Part shown: in pieces, positions 59,401 to 64,000 of the stretch
Position numbering within the stretch: the stretch's first letter is position 1
Layout: each line of letters opens with the position of its first letter
Origin: Siphonodentalium dalli
Lineage: Eukaryota > Mollusca > Scaphopoda > Gadilida > Siphonodentaliidae
NCBI GenBank assembly: GCA_032622095.1
Contig: CP136063.1
Span: 27,222,987-27,286,986, forward strand
Direction of reading: 5' to 3'
Length of the DNA stretch: 64,000 nt
Program-made: the position numbers and the translations under genes
The notes under the pieces: generated by a model
The model's input: only the letters and a program-made list of their open reading frames with translations
The model's database searches: none
What the model was told of the DNA's origin: nothing

Positions 59401-62400
59401 ATTATCTGTTCTGGAGAACATAGTTAAGGATCGATATTTAACCTGGTGTTCTCATGACGGGCAATGATTATCTGCTCTGGGGACCATATTTAAAGATCGA
59501 CATTTAACCTTGAGTTATTCATGACGGGCACTGATTATCTGTTCTGGAGACCATAATTAAACATCGATATTTAACCAGGAGTTCTCATGACTTGGGAATG
59601 AGTATCTGTTCTGGGGACCATAATTAAACATCGATATTTAACCGTGAGTTATTCATGACGGGCAATGATTATCTGTTCAGGAGACCATAATTAAAGATCG
59701 ATATTTAACCTTGAGTTAATCATAACAGGCAATGATTATCTGTTTTGGAGACCATAATTAAAGATCGATATTTAACCTTGAGTTATTCATAACGGGCAAT
59801 GATTATCTGTTCTGGAGACCGTAGTTAAATATCGATATATAACCTGGAGTTATTCATGACGGGCACTGATTATCTGTTCAGGAGACCATAATTAAACATC
59901 GATATTTAACCTGGAGTTCTCATGACGTCACTGGTTATCTGTTATGGAGACCATAATTAAACATCGATATTCAACCTGCAGTTATTCATGACGGGCAATG
60001 ATTATCTGTTCTGGAGACCATAAATAAATATCGATATTTAACCTGGAGTTATTCATGACGGGCAATGATTATCTGTTCTGGAGACCATAATTAAACAACG
60101 ATATGTAACCTGGAGTGCTCATGACGGGCAATGATTACCTGTTCTGGAGACCGTAATTAAAGATGGATATTACACCTGGAGTTATTCATGACGAGCAATG
60201 ATTATCTGTCCTGGAGACCACAAATAAACATCGATATTTAACCTTGAGTTATTCATGACGAGCACTCATTATCTGTTATGGAGACCATAATTAAACATCG
60301 ATATTTAACCTGGAGTTCTCATGACGTCACTTGTTATATGTTATGGAGACCATAATTAAACATCGATATTTAACCTGGAGTTATTCATGACGAGCGCTCA
60401 TTATCTGTTCTGGAAACCATAACTAAACATCAATATTTAACCTGGAGTTCTTCATGGCGGGCAATGATTATCTGTTCTGGAGACGATAACTAAACATCGA
60501 TATTTAACCTGGAGTTCTCATGACGGGCACTGATTATCTGTTCTGGAGACCATAATTAAACATCGATATTTAACCTGGAGTTATTCATAACGGGCAATGA
60601 TTATCTGTTCTGGAGACCATAAATAAACATCAATTATTATCCTGGAATTATTCATAACGGTCACTGATTATCTGTTCTGGAGACCATAATTAAGGATCGA
60701 TATTTAACTTGGTGTTCTCATGATGGTCACTGATTATCTGTTCTGGAGACCATAATTAAAGATCGACATTTATCCTGGAATTATTCATAACGGTCACTGA
60801 TTATCTGTTCTGGAGACCGTAATTAAAGATCGATATTTAACCTGGAGTTATTCATGATGACCACTGATCATCTGTTCTGGAGACCTTAATTAAACATCGA
60901 TATGTAACCTGGAGTGCTCATGACGGGCAACGATTATCTGTTCTGGAGACCGTAATTAAAGATCGATATTTAATCTGGAGTTATTCATGACGAGCAATGA
61001 TTATCTGTCCTTGAGACCACAAATAAACATCGATATTTAACCTGGAGCTATTCATGACGAGCACTGATTATCTGTTCTGGAGACCATAATTAAACATCGA
61101 TATTTAACCTGGAGTTATTCATGATGACCACTGATTATCTGTTCTGGAGACCATAATTAAACATCGATATGTAACCTGGAGTGCTCATGACGGGCAATGA
61201 TTATCTGTTCTGGAGACCGTAATTAAAGATCGATATTTAATCTGGAGTTATTCATGACGAGCAATGATTATCTGTCCTTGAGACCATAATTAAACATCTA
61301 TATTTAACCTTTAGTTATTCATGACGGGTACTGATTATCTGTTCTGGAGACCATAATTAAACATCGATATATAACCTGGAGTGCTCATGACGGGCAATGA
61401 TTATCTGTTCTGGAGACCGTAATTAAACATCGATATTTAACCTGGAGTTATTCATGACGAGCACTGATTATCTGTTCTGGAGACCACAATTAAACATCGA
61501 TATTTAACCTTTAGTTATTCATGACGGGTACTGATTATCTGTTCTGGAGACCATAATTAAACATCGATATTTAACCTGGAGTTCTCATGACGAGCAATGA
61601 GTATCTGTTCCGGAGACCATAATTAAACATCGATTTTTAACCTTGAGTTATTCATGACGGGCAACGATTATCTGTTCAGGAGACCATAATTAAACATCGA
61701 TATTGAACCTGGAGTTCTCATGACGAGCACTGATAATCTGTTCTGGAGACCATAATTAAACATCGATATTGAACCTGGAGTTCTCATGACGAGCAATGAT
61801 TATCTGTTCAGGAGACCATAATTAAACATCGATATTTAGCCTGGAGTTCTCATGACGAGCAATGATTATCTGTTCAGGAGACCATAATTAAACATCGATA
61901 TTTAACCTGGAGTTCTCATGACGGGCAGTGATTATCTGTTCTGGAGACCGTAACTAAATATCTATATTTAACCTGGAGTTATTCATGGCGGGCACTGATT
62001 ATCTGTTCTGGAGACCATAACTAAATATCTATATTTAACCTGGAGTTATTCATGGCGGGCACTGATTATCTGTCCTGGAGACCATAATTAAACATCGATA
62101 TTTAACCTGGAGTTCTCATGACGGGCACTGATTATCTGTTCTGGAGACCATAACTATATATCGATATTTAATCTGGAGTTATTCATGACGGGCACTGATT
62201 ATCTGTTCTGGAGACCATAATTAAACATCGATATTTAACCTGGAGTTATTCATGACGGGCACTGATTATCTGTTCTGGAGAACATAATTAAATATCGATA
62301 TTTAACCTGGAGTTCTCATGACGGGCAATGTGTATCTGTTCTGGAGATCATAATTAAAGTTCGATATGTTACCTTAAGTTATTCATAACGGGCAATGATT

Positions 62401-64000
62401 ATCTGTTCTGGAGACCATAATTAAAGATCGATATTTAACCTTGAGTTATTCATAACGGGCAATGATTATCTGTTCCTGAGACCATAATTAAACATCGATA
62501 ATTATCCTGGAATTATTCATAACGGTCACTGATTATCTGTTCTGGAGACCATAATTAAGGATCGATATTTAACTTGGTGTTTTCATGACGGTCACTGATT
62601 ATCTGTTCTGGAGACCATAATTAAATATCGACAATTAACCTTGAGTTATTCATGACGGGCACTGATTATCTGTTCTGGAGACCATAATTAAACATCGATA
62701 TTTATCCTTGAGTTATTCATGACGAGCACTGATTATCTGTGCTGGAGACCATAATTAAACATCGATATTTAACCTGGAGTTCTCGTGACGGGCAATGATT
62801 ACCTGCTGTGGAGACCGTAATTAAAGATCGATATTTAACCTGGAGTTATTCATGACGAGCGCTGATTATCTGTTCTGGAGACCATACTTAAACATCTATA
62901 TGTAACCTGGAGTGCTCATGACGGGCAATGATTATCTGTTCTGGAGACCGTAATTAAAGATCGATTTTTAATCTGGATTTATTCATGACGAGCAATGATT
63001 ATCTGTTCTGGAGACCATAATTAAACATCGATATTTAACCTGGACTTCTTCATGGCGGGCAATGATTATCTGCGCTGGAGTCCACAATTAAACATCGATA
63101 TTTAACCGTTTGTTATTCATGACGGGTACTGATTATCTGTTCTGGAGACCATAATTAAACACCGATATATAACCTGGAGTTCTCATGACGGGCAATGAGT
63201 ATCTGTTCCGGAGACCATAATTAAACATCGATTTTAACCTTGAGTTATTCATGACGGGCAATGATTATCTGTTCAGGAGACCATAACTAAATATCGATAG
63301 TTAACCTGGAGTTATTCATGACGGGCACTGATTATCTGTTCTGGAGATCATAACTATATATCGATATTTAATCTAGAGTTATTCATGACGGGCACTGATT
63401 ATCTGTTCTGGAGACCTTAACTAAATATCGATATTTAACCTGGAGTTATTCATGGCGGGCACTCTATTATCTGTTCTGGAGACCATAACTAAATATCGAT
63501 ATTTAACCTGGAGTTATTCATGACGGGCACCGATTATCTGTTCTGGAGACCTTAACTAAATATCGATATTTAACCTGGAGTTATTCATGACGGGCACTGA
63601 TTATCTGTTCTGGAGATCATAACTATATATCGATATTTAATCTAGAGTTATTCAAGACGGGCACTTTATTATCTGTTCAGGAGACCATAACTAAATATCG
63701 ATATTTAACATGGAGATCTCATGACGGGCACTCTATTATCTGTTCTGGAGACCATAACTAAATATCGATATTTAACCTGGAGTTATTCATGCCGGGCAAT
63801 GATTATCTGTTCAGGAGACCATAACTAAATATCGATATTTAACCTGGAGTTATTCATGACGGGCAGTGATTATCTGTTCTGGAGATCATAACTATATATC
63901 GATATTTAATCTAGAGTTATTCATGACGGGCACTGATTATCTGTTCTGGAGACCATAATTAAACATCGATATTTATCCTTGAGTTATTCATGACGAGCAC

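Larger units (their letters stand above)
26509..64000 (+). repeat. 66/67-bp satellite array, right part (about 560 units), continues past the window
   Basis: Same unit and direction as the left part. Copy number is estimated from length divided by 66.5. No open frame of 60 codons exists in it on either strand beyond the insertion edge, so it is non-coding. Units differ mainly at a few variable sites: GGCA[AC]TGA, GTTCTC/GTTATTC, CATGACGGG/CATAACGGG, AAACATCG/AAAGATCG/AAATATCG. The same combinations recur in long blocks, which defines higher-order repeats. A few units are shortened, for example CATAACTACATATTTAA near 41250, 49350, 51850 and 55280. Confidence 0.97.

Noticed and set aside
22945-64000. 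CRISPR-like array of regular repeats
   Set aside because: There are no unique spacers. The whole 66/67-bp unit is repeated head to tail, and the rest of the window is clearly animal DNA with LINEs.

Overview
This 64 kb window is animal nuclear DNA, AT-rich and full of repeats. The mix suggests an invertebrate, probably aquatic: a CR1/L2-like LINE whose ORF1 carries an SGNH esterase domain, a Tx1/L1-like LINE, a BEL/Pao integrase relic, a Crypton-type (KIAA1958/DUF3504-like) tyrosine recombinase, and a very long satellite. That organism call is an inference from element types. I could not identify a species, and no intact host gene is convincing.

Layout. 1-205 is the edge of a 37-bp tandem repeat. 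206-10.4 kb is AT-rich non-coding DNA. It holds hairpins (969-1002, 3360-3498, 5267-5421), a 16-bp minisatellite (2925), a cluster of GTCA/TGAC motifs (5517-5858), a 164-bp tandem repeat (5861-6599) and three poly-G tracts (8576-9232). About 10.46-20.51 kb is one plus-strand LINE (LINE-A): ORF1 with zinc knuckles and an esterase domain, then ORF2 with endonuclease, reverse transcriptase and a C-terminal zinc finger. LINE-A is split by a second, minus-strand, 5'-truncated LINE (LINE-B, 13302-16932), inserted in the endonuclease exon with a 10-bp target-site duplication. If LINE-B is set aside, LINE-A reads across the junction in the same frame. Both elements carry frameshifts and stops, so both are dead copies.

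20.5-22.4 kb contains a 73-bp tandem duplication, two exon-like modules of 45 and 44 codons with splice-like borders, and an AT-rich stretch with TTTCGAAA palindromes. 22.40-22.94 kb is a minus-strand BEL/Pao-type integrase fragment that ends exactly where the satellite starts.

22945-64000 is a head-to-tail satellite with a 66/67-bp unit. I estimate about 600 units from length divided by period. All units run in one direction and the array continues past the right edge. A 1.25 kb insertion at about 25253-26508 carries the C-terminal catalytic half of a tyrosine recombinase. The satellite shows higher-order repeats at several scales (about 0.8, 1.53, 2.50 and 4.5 kb), the 2501-bp one being nearly identical between copies. 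The 37-bp repeat at the left edge and the satellite share the core TAACC...TCATGACGGG, which suggests related families on both sides of the retroelement-rich segment.

Nothing here forms an operon or pathway. The genes present are selfish-element genes, and the main interest lies in repeat evolution and in how mobile elements sit inside and beside the satellite.
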